Below are positions 54,132-62,221 of a DNA stretch of 64,000 bases, one piece after another. Below the pieces are notes generated by a model. That model was given only the letters and a program-made list of their open reading frames with translations. It made no database searches and was not told the DNA's origin. Source of the DNA: Paenibacillus durus ATCC 35681 (GTDB lineage: Bacteria; Bacillota; Bacilli; Paenibacillales; Paenibacillaceae); NCBI RefSeq assembly GCF_000993825.1, contig NZ_CP011114.1:1178001-1242000 (forward strand), read 5' to 3'. Both the position numbers and the translations under genes were made by a program. Position 1 is the stretch's first letter; every line of letters starts with the position of its first letter.

Positions 54132-56789
54132 ATGGACAAGCTGATTCTTATAGATGGAAATAATGTCATTTACCGCGCATTCTTCGCCATGCCTCCTTTG
54201 ACCAATACAGCGGGGCAGCAGACCAATGCCGTGTACGGCTTTACTACAATGCTGCTGCGGCTGATTGAGGAGCATAAACCGACGCATCTGATCGTCGCGT
54301 TCGACGCGGGAAAGGTCACCTTCCGGCACGAAGGTTACCAGGAGTACAAGGGCGGACGACAGAAGACGCCGCCCGAGCTGTCGGAGCAGTTCCCGCTCCT
54401 CAAAGGTCTTCTGCGGGATCTGGGCGTGCCACAGTTTGAGATTGAGAATTATGAAGCGGACGATATTATCGGCAGTATCTCCCGGCAGGCGGACGAGGTA
54501 GGACGCCAGGTGATGATCGTATCGGGGGATAAGGACATGCTGCAGCTGGCGTCGGAGCATACGACCATCGCGCTGATCCGCAAGGGCGTCACCGATATTG
54601 AGCTGTACGGTCCGGAGCAAATCCGTGAAAAGTATGATTTGACGCCGCAGCAGATCATCGACCTCAAAGGGCTGATGGGCGATGCGAGCGACAACATTCC
54701 CGGCGTACCGGGTGTCGGCGAGAAGACCGCCCTTAAGCTGCTTGCCCAGTTCGGTTCCGTAGAGGGAGTAATCGCGGGAACGGGCGAGCTGAAGGGCAAG
54801 ATGAAGGAGAAGCTGGAGGCGCATGCCGACGACGCGATCATGAGCAAAAAGCTGGCGACCATTTACCGTGAGGTGCCGCTGACGCATTCTTGGGAGGATA
54901 TGGCCTTTCAGGGTCTCAAGAAAGACACAGCCGGACCTGCGCTGGCGAAGCTGGAGTTCAAGTCGCTGCTGGAGCGGCTTTCCTTGAGCGGGAACGCCCC
55001 AGTGAACGAAGAGACCGCTCCCAAAGCTGACGATTTGGACATCGTCATTGCTGGCGAACCTGAGCTTGAAGAACTGACGGCCGCGCTGACGGATGTGAAG
55101 GCGCTGCATGTGGAGACGAACGGCGAGAACCCGCACCGCTCCGAAGTTATCGGTCTGGCGGTGTCGACGCCGCAGCGGCATTATTTTGTACCGTTCAAGC
55201 TGCTGAAGAGCGACGCTGCGGCAGGCTTGCGCGATTGGCTGGCTGACGAGCATGCGCCGAAGAACGGCTACGACCTGCACCGCACGGACTTGGCGCTGCA
55301 TTGGCAGGGCATACCCTTCGCCGGAGCGGCGCATGATGTGCAGCTCGCAGCATACCTGCTTGACCCAACCGAGGCCAATCAGAACCTCAGCGACCTTGTC
55401 GCCAAATACGGGCTGCCGCGCCTTGCGCCGGACGAAGAGGTGTTTGGCAAGGGAGCCAAATACAAGGTGCCGGAGCTGGACACGCTCGGCGCGCATGTCG
55501 CCGCCAAGAGCGCGGCTGTGCTTGGCCTTGTGCCGAAGCAGGAGAAAGATTTGACCGATACAGCGATGTCAGGGCTGTTTCATGATCTGGAAATGCCGCT
55601 TTCGCGCATTTTGGCTGACATGGAGAAGCAGGGGATTGCCGTCAATATGGACGGTCTTAAGGAACTGGGCCGGGAGTTTGAAAGCACGATCTCGGGCCTC
55701 GTTGAGCAAATCTACGAAATCGCGGGTACGGAATTCAATTTGAATTCGACGAAGCAGCTCGGGGAGATTTTATTCGATAAGCTGGGCCTGCCCGTCATCA
55801 AGAAGACAAAGACCGGCTATTCCACCGATGCCGAAGTGCTGGAGAAGCTGGAGCCTTACCATGAAATCGTGCAGAAGATTTTGCAGTACCGCACGCTTGC
55901 GAAGCTGCAGTCCACCTACGTGGAAGGGCTGCTGAAGGAAATTGCCCCGTCAACGGGTAAGGTGCACACCTTCTACCGCCAGACGATTGCGGCGACCGGA
56001 CGGCTGAGCAGCCAGTTCCCGAACCTGCAGAACATCCCGATCCGGCTGGAGGAAGGCCGCAAAATCCGCAAAGTATTCGTGCCCTCCGAGCCGGGCTGGT
56101 CGATTCTGGCGGCCGACTATTCGCAGATTGAGCTGCGGGTGCTTGCGCATATTTCGGACGACGCAAGGCTGAAGGAAGCCTTTTTGCATGATATGGATAT
56201 TCATACCAAGACGGCCATGGACGTATTTGGCGTTCCTGCCGAAGCGGTCGACGGCAACATGCGGCGTTCCGCTAAAGCGGTCAATTTCGGCATCGTATAC
56301 GGGATCAGCGATTACGGCCTTTCCCAGAACCTGAATATCACCCGGAAGGAAGCCGCAAGGTTCATCGAGCAGTATTTCGAGGTGTTCCAGGGCGTGCGCC
56401 GCTACATGGACGAGATTGTCCGCGAAGCGCGCAAAGCGGGCTACGTCACCACGCTGCTAGAGCGCCGCCGCTATCTGCCGGAGATTAATGCGAGCAACTT
56501 CAATCTGCGCTCCTTTGCCGAGCGGACAGCGATGAATACGCCGATTCAAGGAACCGCGGCCGATATTATCAAGCTGGCGATGATCCATATGGACCGGGCT
56601 TTGTTCGAGCGTAAGCTGAAGAGCCGCATGCTGCTTCAGGTGCATGACGAATTGGTGTTCGAGGTGCCGGAGGACGAGCTGGAAACGATGAAAAAGCTCG
56701 TGCCCGAAGTCATGGAAGGCGCGCTGAAGCTGTCCGTTCCGCTCAAAGCGGAGGTAAGTTATGGCCGCAACTGGTATGAAGCGAAATAA
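54132..56789 (+). CDS. polA: DNA polymerase I
   Basis: An 885-residue repair and Okazaki-fragment polymerase. Residues 1-290 are the 5'-3' nuclease (ILIDGNNVIYRAFFA, SGDKDMLQLA, GLMGDASDNIPGVPGVGEKT). Residues about 300-470 are the 3'-5' exonuclease fold, where the D-x-E active-site motif is replaced by ETN in LHVETNGENP, so proofreading is probably lost, as in Bacillus. The polymerase has AADYSQIELRVLAHIS, RRSAKAVNFGIVYG and LQVHDELVFE. ACGAGGTG precedes the ATG. mutM follows after 52 bases. Confidence 0.97.
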   Translation: MDKLILIDGNNVIYRAFFAMPPLTNTAGQQTNAVYGFTTMLLRLIEEHKPTHLIVAFDAGKVTFRHEGYQEYKGGRQKTPPELSEQFPLLKGLLRDLGVPQFEIENYEADDIIGSISRQADEVGRQVMIVSGDKDMLQLASEHTTIALIRKGVTDIELYGPEQIREKYDLTPQQIIDLKGLMGDASDNIPGVPGVGEKTALKLLAQFGSVEGVIAGTGELKGKMKEKLEAHADDAIMSKKLATIYREVPLTHSWEDMAFQGLKKDTAGPALAKLEFKSLLERLSLSGNAPVNEETAPKADDLDIVIAGEPELEELTAALTDVKALHVETNGENPHRSEVIGLAVSTPQRHYFVPFKLLKSDAAAGLRDWLADEHAPKNGYDLHRTDLALHWQGIPFAGAAHDVQLAAYLLDPTEANQNLSDLVAKYGLPRLAPDEEVFGKGAKYKVPELDTLGAHVAAKSAAVLGLVPKQEKDLTDTAMSGLFHDLEMPLSRILADMEKQGIAVNMDGLKELGREFESTISGLVEQIYEIAGTEFNLNSTKQLGEILFDKLGLPVIKKTKTGYSTDAEVLEKLEPYHEIVQKILQYRTLAKLQSTYVEGLLKEIAPSTGKVHTFYRQTIAATGRLSSQFPNLQNIPIRLEEGRKIRKVFVPSEPGWSILAADYSQIELRVLAHISDDARLKEAFLHDMDIHTKTAMDVFGVPAEAVDGNMRRSAKAVNFGIVYGISDYGLSQNLNITRKEAARFIEQYFEVFQGVRRYMDEIVREARKAGYVTTLLERRRYLPEINASNFNLRSFAERTAMNTPIQGTAADIIKLAMIHMDRALFERKLKSRMLLQVHDELVFEVPEDELETMKKLVPEVMEGALKLSVPLKAEVSYGRNWYEAK

Positions 56790-56841
56790 AGGCCCCGCGT
56801 GCCAGGCTTATCCGGTATAATGGAGAAGAGGTGAAGACATC

Positions 56842-57672
56842 ATGCCGGAATTACCGGAAGTAGAGACCGTCAAGAGAACATTGAACACCTTGGTACAAGG
56901 AAAAAGAATACAGAAAGTCACCGTCCGGCTGCCGCGTATTATCCGGCGTCCGGACGATATTCGAATGTTTGAAACTATGCTGGAAGGCCATACGATCGAG
57001 CGTGTGGAGCGCCGCGGCAAATTTTTGCGCTTTCTGCTGGACGGTCTGGTGCTTGTCTCCCATCTGCGGATGGAAGGACGGTACGGATTGTATGCGGCTG
57101 GGGAGCCTTTAGATAAGCATACACATGTGATTTTTTATTTTGAGGATGGGACCGAGCTTCGCTATACGGATGTAAGGCAGTTCGGCACCATGGATTTGTT
57201 CCTGCCTGGAGAAGATCTCAGCCTTCCTCCGCTGAACAAGCTGGGACTCGAACCGCTGGACCCGAAATTTACACCCGAAGCGTTTAGAGATTTATTGTCC
57301 GGGAAAAATACAAAAATCAAGCCTTTGCTGCTCAATCAGGCATATGTGGTCGGCATCGGCAATATTTATGTGGATGAGTCCCTGCACCGGGCCGGTATCC
57401 ATCCGGAGACGGCTGCCAAATCACTGACTGCAGAGCAATTGGACCGTCTTCATCAGGCGATTGTCGCCACACTGACGGAAGCGGTAAATGCAGGCGGCTC
57501 CTCGGTCAAATCGTACGTGAACGGCCAAGGGGTGAGCGGAAGCTACCAACATAAGCTGCTGATCTACGGCCGCAAAGACCAGACCTGCTATTCCTGCGGG
57601 TCCGTGGTCGAGAAGAGCGTAGTCGGCGGACGCGGGACGCATTTTTGTCCAAGCTGCCAGCCGCTGCTTTAA
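56842..57672 (+). CDS. mutM: Formamidopyrimidine-DNA glycosylase MutM
   Basis: Removes oxidised purines such as 8-oxoguanine from DNA and cleaves the abasic site. The N-terminal MPELPEVETVKRTL carries the catalytic Pro2 and Glu3. GNIYVDESLHRAGIHPE is in the helix-two-turn-helix region, and the C-terminal zinc finger has CYSCG and CPSCQ. It has 276 residues, the family's normal size. AGAGGTGA precedes the ATG. It is in line with polA, as in Bacillus. Confidence 0.97.
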   Translation: MPELPEVETVKRTLNTLVQGKRIQKVTVRLPRIIRRPDDIRMFETMLEGHTIERVERRGKFLRFLLDGLVLVSHLRMEGRYGLYAAGEPLDKHTHVIFYFEDGTELRYTDVRQFGTMDLFLPGEDLSLPPLNKLGLEPLDPKFTPEAFRDLLSGKNTKIKPLLLNQAYVVGIGNIYVDESLHRAGIHPETAAKSLTAEQLDRLHQAIVATLTEAVNAGGSSVKSYVNGQGVSGSYQHKLLIYGRKDQTCYSCGSVVEKSVVGGRGTHFCPSCQPLL

Positions 57673-57856
57673 ACCTGAGAGCCAGTTATTTTTCGCTGAA
57701 TTACGCCGGTTTTCTTCGTGTTTTGCATTTTTTCATAAAGGTTGACACCCACAGCCCATCCCGCCCATATACTGTGTGAAGAATGCTACATTTGCGACCC
57801 GACGGCTTCCGTCTTTATGCATCGGAGGTTTCGGTTCTTCACGGGAGGGATTGCGG

Positions 57857-58582
57857 GTGATCAGCCCCATTTTTTCACTGCTGCTGTTGGCATTTGCTCT
57901 GAGTCTGGACGGTTTCGGTGTAGGTATTACATACGGATTGCGCAAATTGAAAATACCTCTGCCCTCCGTGCTTATTATTTCGCTCTGTTCGGGAGTTGTG
58001 ATGTGCGTCTCGATGCAGGTCGGCGTGCTGCTGGCCAAAGTCGTCTCGCCTCATATTGCTTCCCTAATCGGGGCGGTCATTATCCTTCTTATGGGTTGCT
58101 GGTCGCTAGTGCAGCTGGTTGTGCAGAGGGATGAAGATAAGGCGGAAGAGGAAACTGACGGGATGCCGGGGGACGCAGAGAATCACAGTCCGGATATTCT
58201 TGCAGTAACAGATGGTACTCCGGAGAAAGAGCCGGAGAAATCTGCGGTATTTTCCCTGGAGCTGCGGCGGCTGGGGATTGTCATTCAAATTTTGCGTACT
58301 CCGTCCTCGGCCGACTTGGATAAATCGGGCAGCATTTCCCCGGCAGAAGCGCTTGTGTTGGGCGTCGCCCTTTCGCTTGACGCTTTTGGAACGGGCCTTG
58401 GAGCCGCGCTCCTTGGGTTTAATCCGCTGTGGACGTCGCTAGTTATTGCCCTGTTTAGCGGCAGTATTTTACTTCTGGGGCTCCATACGGGACTGCGTTT
58501 TGCCGGAACCTCCTGGATGAAGCACGCTTCGGTGCTGCCTGCGCTGCTCTTGATTGCAATAGGAATATTGAAGCTGTTATGA
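57857..58582 (+). CDS. ytaF: Sporulation membrane protein YtaF
   Basis: A 241-residue protein of the YtaF family (related to the MntP manganese exporters) with two three-helix halves, each opening with an LSLD motif (ALSLDGFGVG and ALSLDAFGTG). Between the halves a charged loop carries DLDKSGSISPAE, which fits an EF-hand calcium loop at every key position. The start is GTG 57857 behind GGGAGGG; an ATG at 57776 has no RBS. It lies in the mutM-ytaF-coaE order seen in Bacillus. It probably handles a divalent cation during sporulation. Confidence 0.9.
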   Translation: MISPIFSLLLLAFALSLDGFGVGITYGLRKLKIPLPSVLIISLCSGVVMCVSMQVGVLLAKVVSPHIASLIGAVIILLMGCWSLVQLVVQRDEDKAEEETDGMPGDAENHSPDILAVTDGTPEKEPEKSAVFSLELRRLGIVIQILRTPSSADLDKSGSISPAEALVLGVALSLDAFGTGLGAALLGFNPLWTSLVIALFSGSILLLGLHTGLRFAGTSWMKHASVLPALLLIAIGILKLL

Positions 58583-58591
58583 GGTGAAAAC

Positions 58592-59191
58592 ATGATTATG
58601 GGCTTAACCGGGGGAATCGCCTCGGGAAAAAGTACCGTGTCCGCCCTTCTCATCAAGAAAGGGGCAAGGCTCGTCGACGCCGACGTCATTGCCCGGGAGC
58701 TCATGCTCCCCGGACACGAGGTGCTGGCCGCCGTTACCGAATATTTTGGCAAGGGGATACTTCTCCCTGACGGAACGTTGAACCGCCCGAAATTAGGCGA
58801 AATTGTCTTTCACGATCCTGAAGCCCTAAAGGCTCTGAATGGACTGACCCATCCGGTAATCCGGAGGGAAACCAGGGAACGGATGCAGGCAATGGAGCGG
58901 GAAACGCCTGAGCGCCTGATCATCGTGGATATCCCGCTGCTCTTCGAGTCGGGGCTTGAGGATATGTTTGAACGGATTTTGGTTGTGTATACTCCGCGTG
59001 AGATACAGCTTGAGCGTCTGAAGAGACGGAACGGGTTAACACAGGATCAGGCTGAGGCCCGGCTGAACTCGCAAATGGATATTGAACTCAAGCGATCCAA
59101 GGCCGATTATATCATTGATAACAGCGGGGATCTTGCCGATACCGAGCGGCAGATCGTCGTTTTGTGGGACAGGCTGGGTCTTCCATGCTGA
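58592..59191 (+). CDS. coaE: Dephospho-CoA kinase
   Basis: The last step of coenzyme A synthesis: phosphorylation of the ribose 3'-OH. The 199-residue P-loop kinase has GLTGGIASGKSTV at the N-terminus, LVDADVIARELM, and VDIPLLFESGLE as the substrate lid region. GAGGTGA lies 7 bases before the ATG and 10 bases after ytaF. The stop overlaps the next gene's start by 7 bases. Confidence 0.97.
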   Translation: MIMGLTGGIASGKSTVSALLIKKGARLVDADVIARELMLPGHEVLAAVTEYFGKGILLPDGTLNRPKLGEIVFHDPEALKALNGLTHPVIRRETRERMQAMERETPERLIIVDIPLLFESGLEDMFERILVVYTPREIQLERLKRRNGLTQDQAEARLNSQMDIELKRSKADYIIDNSGDLADTERQIVVLWDRLGLPC

Positions 59192-59754
59192 GATGGCTCC
59201 TGAAAAAAAGAGTGCTGCTGCTGTTATTTCTCGGCTTTACCGCTATATTGTTTCTCAGCACGAACTGGATGTCCTGGTTTTATCCGATTTATTATAAGGA
59301 AGAAATTCGCAAGCACAGCTCGACGTATCAGGTGGACCCCTATCTTGTAGCGGCAATCATCCGGGTGGAGACCAACTACAAGATCGGACGCGAGTCGAAA
59401 AAGGGAGCACTCGGACTGATGCAGTTGATGCCTGATACCGCCAAGTGGGCGCTTGAACAGGCCAAGCTCCCTGATGTATCCATGAGCCGGCTCAAGAACG
59501 AGCCTTCCGCCAACATTGAACTGGGTACCTGGTATTTGCATACCTTATCCGGGAAGTTCGACGGTAACCGTACAGCGGTCATTGCGGCCTATAATGCCGG
59601 ACCCGGAACGGTTCAACGCTGGCTCACGGATGGTTCATGGAACGGCAGCGAAGGGGATATTAAAAATATTCCGTTCGGCGAGACCCGCCATTATGTACAG
59701 CGAGTCATTTATTATTACAATCAATATACGGAGATCTACGGGGGCGTTTTTTAG
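59185..59754 (+). CDS. Membrane-anchored lytic transglycosylase (SLT domain)
   Basis: A single N-terminal helix (VLLLLFLGFTAILFLS) anchors this 189-residue protein outside the membrane. The SLT domain has the catalytic Glu in RVETNY (E62), then GALGLMQLMPDTAKW, LGTWYL and AAYNAGPGTVQRWL. It cleaves peptidoglycan glycan strands, giving anhydromuramyl ends. The start is ATG 59185 within the end of coaE; the ribosome binding site is weak (GGCTGGG), so translation is probably coupled. Confidence 0.92.
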   Translation: MLRWLLKKRVLLLLFLGFTAILFLSTNWMSWFYPIYYKEEIRKHSSTYQVDPYLVAAIIRVETNYKIGRESKKGALGLMQLMPDTAKWALEQAKLPDVSMSRLKNEPSANIELGTWYLHTLSGKFDGNRTAVIAAYNAGPGTVQRWLTDGSWNGSEGDIKNIPFGETRHYVQRVIYYYNQYTEIYGGVF

Positions 59755-59777
59755 CTGTGCATCAAAGCATGAATGAG

Positions 59778-59821
59778 AAAAGAAGTGCCGCCCGGCGCTT
59801 GGGCCCTTTGGCACTTCTTCG
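59778..59821. terminator. Bidirectional terminator between the transglycosylase and SASP genes
   Basis: AAGAAGTGCC pairs with GGCACTTCTT around a GC-rich centre. It lies 20 bases past the SASP stop, and both converging genes can use it. Confidence 0.82.
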
Positions 59822-59840
59822 GCAAGCTTATGTGGACAGG

Positions 59841-60071
59841 TTATTGGTATTGACCTGCCAGTTGTTGTTCGGCCAGAGTTACAAGACGTTTCGTAATGTA
59901 TCCTCCGATCGAACCGTTCTCATAAGAAGTTTTATTGCCTTGATATCCGTCCGGAGAAAGAGTGATACCAAGTTCTTGGGCAACTTCAAATTTCAGTTGT
60001 TCCAAGGCAGCGTTGGCTCTTGGTACGACAAGATTGTTAGAGCTGGAGTTACCATTGCTTGCTTGTGCCAT
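59841..60071 (-). CDS. Alpha/beta-type small acid-soluble spore protein
   Basis: These proteins coat spore DNA and protect it from UV and heat. The 76-residue protein has the family's two conserved segments: FEVAQELGI, with the GPR protease recognition region, and [25 protein letters not shown] precedes ATG 60071. A sigma-G-like promoter lies just upstream. A leading Ser/Asn-rich stretch ([13 protein letters not shown]) is variable in the family. Confidence 0.97.
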   Translation of the reverse strand: MAQASNGNSSSNNLVVPRANAALEQLKFEVAQELGITLSPDGYQGNKTSYENGSIGGYITKRLVTLAEQQLAGQYQ

Positions 60072-60101
60072 TTCTTTTCACCTCCTATCGGTTGGTAACT
60101 G

Positions 60102-60131
60102 TATTATGCGCCGGACTTGCCACATTCATTA
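60102..60131 (-). promoter_or_regulatory. Sigma-G-like promoter of the SASP gene
   Basis: On the minus strand TAATG, an 18-base spacer and CATAATA. The -10 fits CATnnTA exactly, and the -35 matches four of five bases of GHATR. It leaves a leader of about 25 bases. Confidence 0.6.
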
Positions 60132-60197
60132 CTCATAAATAGAGGTGTTTTCTGGAAAGGTAAAGTCCATACCCTTTGCAAAGGAAGTGAATAGATC

Positions 60198-60674
60198 ATG
60201 AAATGCCCATACTGCGACCATACTAACACTAAAGTACTGGACTCCCGTCCGGCCAACGAAAATAAATCCATACGCCGCAGGCGAGAGTGCGAGCGATGCA
60301 GCCGCCGTTTCACCACGTTTGAGATGGTGGAGGAAACCCCGCTGATCGTTATCAAAAAGGATGGCAGCCGCGAGGAGTTCAGCCGGGACAAAATTTTGCG
60401 CGGTCTGATCCGGGCCTGCGAAAAACGTCCCGTATCCGTAGAACGGCTTGAGATGATCGTCTCCGAGGTTGAAAAATCGCTGCGCGGCATCGCCGTAGCC
60501 GAGGTCGAGAGCCGGCAAATCGGCGAACTTGTGATGGAACAGCTCTACCCGGTGGATGAAGTCGCTTACGTCCGCTTCGCGTCGGTGTACCGCCAGTTCA
60601 AAGACATCAACATGTTCATGAAGGAACTGAATGCGCTCCTCTCCAAAAACCCGACGGAGACGGAAGGACTGTAA
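60198..60674 (+). CDS. nrdR: Transcriptional repressor NrdR
   Basis: Represses ribonucleotide reductase genes in response to ATP and dATP. The 158-residue protein has a zinc ribbon (C3, C6, C31, C34; MKCPYC and CERC) with [17 protein letters not shown], then an ATP-cone (about 49-139) with [26 protein letters not shown] precedes the ATG. In Bacillus dnaB and dnaI follow; here a tRNA and AT-rich genes follow. Confidence 0.97.
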   Translation: MKCPYCDHTNTKVLDSRPANENKSIRRRRECERCSRRFTTFEMVEETPLIVIKKDGSREEFSRDKILRGLIRACEKRPVSVERLEMIVSEVEKSLRGIAVAEVESRQIGELVMEQLYPVDEVAYVRFASVYRQFKDINMFMKELNALLSKNPTETEGL

Positions 60675-60697
60675 GCCCAGGCTTAACAGTCCTTTAC
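60666..60697 (+). terminator. Terminator-like hairpin at the end of nrdR
   Basis: GGACTGTAAGCC and GGCTTAACAGTCC pair with one bulged base around a 2-base loop; TTTACGTCTTT follows. The left arm includes the nrdR stop codon. Confidence 0.65.
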
Positions 60698-60761
60698 GTC
60701 TTTCGCATATTCCTATTGATACATTAATCTGATTTGGTCCCCAGAGAATTTTAAAAAACTG

Positions 60762-60790
60762 TTGACATAGGTCTCGTAATTTTATATGAT
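60762..60790 (+). promoter_or_regulatory. Sigma-A promoter of tRNA-Ala
   Basis: TTGACA, a 17-base spacer and TATGAT, ending 77 bases before the tRNA. Confidence 0.88.
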
Positions 60791-60867
60791 ATAGAAGTCG
60801 GCTGCGGAACATGATATTGCAGAAGACACCAATAAGCCGATGCATGCATATTGTATTTAGATAACAT

Positions 60868-60940
60868 GGGGCCTTAGCTCAGCTGGGAGAGCGCATCGCT
60901 GGCAGCGATGAGGTCAGGGGTTCGATCCCCCTAGGCTCCA
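60868..60940 (+). tRNA. tRNA-Ala (anticodon GGC)
   Basis: A 73-base cloverleaf. The acceptor stem pairs GGGGCCT with AGGCTCC (one G-T), followed by discriminator A. The D arm is AGCTCAGCTGGGAGAGC, the anticodon arm is ATCGCTGGCAGCGAT with GGC in the loop, and the T arm is AGGGGTTCGATCCCCCT. The CCA end is not encoded. It has its own promoter and terminator. Confidence 0.97.
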
Positions 60941-60941
60941 T

Positions 60942-60993
60942 AAAAATGAAGAAGAGTCTCACTCCTAGGAGTGGGGCTCTTCTTCATTTTTAT
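60942..60993 (+). terminator. Strong terminator after tRNA-Ala
   Basis: AAAAATGAAGAAGAGTCTCA pairs along almost its whole length with the segment ending CTCTTCTTCATTTTT; T residues follow. Confidence 0.92.
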
Positions 60994-61121
60994 GTTTTTT
61001 GGGGTCCGAACCCGAAGGGTTCGCCGGGCGCAGGAATCGCAAGACGTATGAGTACAGTTGTCTCATTCCACCATAGCGATCTGCTTCACCCGAGTTCGCA
61101 TCATCCATTTATACGTATATA

Positions 61122-61150
61122 TTGACAAAGATTCCAGCTTATAATACTAT
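61122..61150 (+). promoter_or_regulatory. Sigma-A promoter of the ABC permease leader
   Basis: TTGACA, a 17-base spacer and TACTAT; two TATAAT hexamers overlap the same area. The leader to the gene is about 190 bases. The rest of 60994-61343 has no supported gene. Confidence 0.65.
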
Positions 61151-61257
61151 AATTATATTGTATAAAACTCATAAAAATACTATGAATAAATATATTTTGA
61201 GAGAATATAATGCTGAAGATTATCGAAAACTTTATACAAAAGTTGACCAGAATACTG

Positions 61258-61309
61258 GAGGCAAAGCTTTACTATCTATTGTGGATAAGGCTTTGCCTCT
61301 TTAATTTTA
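61258..61309 (+). terminator. Terminator in the leader of the ABC permease gene
   Basis: GAGGCAAAGC pairs perfectly with GCTTTGCCTC, followed by TTTAATTTT. It lies between the promoter and the gene, so it could act as an attenuator. No known riboswitch class was recognised upstream of it. Confidence 0.75.
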
Positions 61310-61343
61310 AGTAATGGAACTAGAAGAGGGAGGAGCATTTGTT

Positions 61344-62132
61344 GTGAACTTTAAAAAAATAAAAACGGTGATTTTTGAATCAAGACGGCTATTAGGTATA
61401 GGGGGGTTTTTGCTGATTTGGGAAATTTCACCCCGGTTGGGATGGGTAGATCAATCTTTTATTCCCCCATTTTCTGAGGTGATAACGACCCTTATTTCAC
61501 TTATTTTATCCGGCGAGCTTGAGAAACATATCCTGATCAGTCTACAGCGCTCAGTGTTAGGTTTTGGGTTGGGACTGCTAATAGCGATTCCGTTAGGATT
61601 GATTATTGGCTGGTTTAAAGGATTCGAATTTTATATGGACCCTTTATTGCAAACTTTCAGGCAGACTTCAACCATCGCTTTGCTGCCGGTATTTATGTTT
61701 TTGTTCGGAATCGGCGAGATTTCCAAGGTGGCTATCGTTTTTTGGGGAGTGCAATGGGCAATTCTTTTAAATACAATTTCCGGGGTAAAAAGTGTTGATC
61801 CGCTTTTAATCAAATCAGCAAGGTCCATGGGCGCATCACCTCTCACAATGTTTATTAAAGTCATACTGCCATCGGCTTTTCCAACTATTTTTACGGGAAT
61901 CCGCCTGAGCGCTACAACTTCTATCCTGATATTGATAGCGGCTGAGATGCTTGGCGCGAGCAAAGGTCTGGGATTTCTTTTGTTTGATGCTGAAGTCAAG
62001 TATCAAATTCCCAAAATGTTCGCTGTAATCATCACCATGTCAATTTTAGGGCTGATCGTTAATTATTCGCTTCAGGCAATTGAAAAGCGTGTTACCCACT
62101 GGAAGGAAGAGCTTACGACGAACGGCGGCTGA
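61344..62132 (+). CDS. NitT/TauT-type ABC transporter permease (SsuC-like)
   Basis: A 262-residue membrane permease with about six hydrophobic segments. The EAA-type loop contacting the ATPase is visible in SARSMGASPLTMFIKVILPSA. The sequence WEISPRLGWVDQSFIPPFSE is typical of the SsuC/NrtB/TauC group, which imports nitrate, taurine, sulfonates or thiamine precursors. GTG 61344 is chosen, with GGGAGGAG 9 bases upstream; ATG 61314 has no RBS. It converges with the binding-protein gene at 62222-63298. No ATPase gene is present nearby. Confidence 0.9.
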   Translation: MNFKKIKTVIFESRRLLGIGGFLLIWEISPRLGWVDQSFIPPFSEVITTLISLILSGELEKHILISLQRSVLGFGLGLLIAIPLGLIIGWFKGFEFYMDPLLQTFRQTSTIALLPVFMFLFGIGEISKVAIVFWGVQWAILLNTISGVKSVDPLLIKSARSMGASPLTMFIKVILPSAFPTIFTGIRLSATTSILILIAAEMLGASKGLGFLLFDAEVKYQIPKMFAVIITMSILGLIVNYSLQAIEKRVTHWKEELTTNGG

Positions 62133-62144
62133 TTGTAAATAATC

Positions 62145-62186
62145 AAAAAGACACAAAGGCGATTGCTTACTTGTGTCTTTTTTTTT
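62145..62186. terminator. Bidirectional terminator between permease and binding-protein genes
   Basis: AAAAAGACACAA pairs with TTGTGTCTTTTT; long A and T runs on each side suit both converging genes. Confidence 0.9.
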
Positions 62187-62221
62187 ATATTCTTTGATAT
62201 TTTCGATCTTCTTTAACGAAA

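Noticed and set aside
54072..55496. 474-residue minus-strand open frame
   Set aside because: It is antisense to the polA nuclease domains; GC-rich codon use leaves the opposite strand open.
57742..57773. TTGACA with TATACT before ytaF as a promoter
   Set aside because: The spacing is 20 bases, too long for sigma-A. CATATACT resembles a sigma-E -10, but no matching -35 was found, so no call was made.
60994..61120. Search for a second copy of the tRNA-Ala 3' end as an attachment site
   Set aside because: The nearby GGGTTCGCC resembles the T arm only over a few bases; no credible direct repeat is present in the window.
61122..61304. 60-residue open frame upstream of the permease
   Set aside because: Its first codon is the TTG of a -35 box, it has no RBS, and its end lies in the leader terminator.
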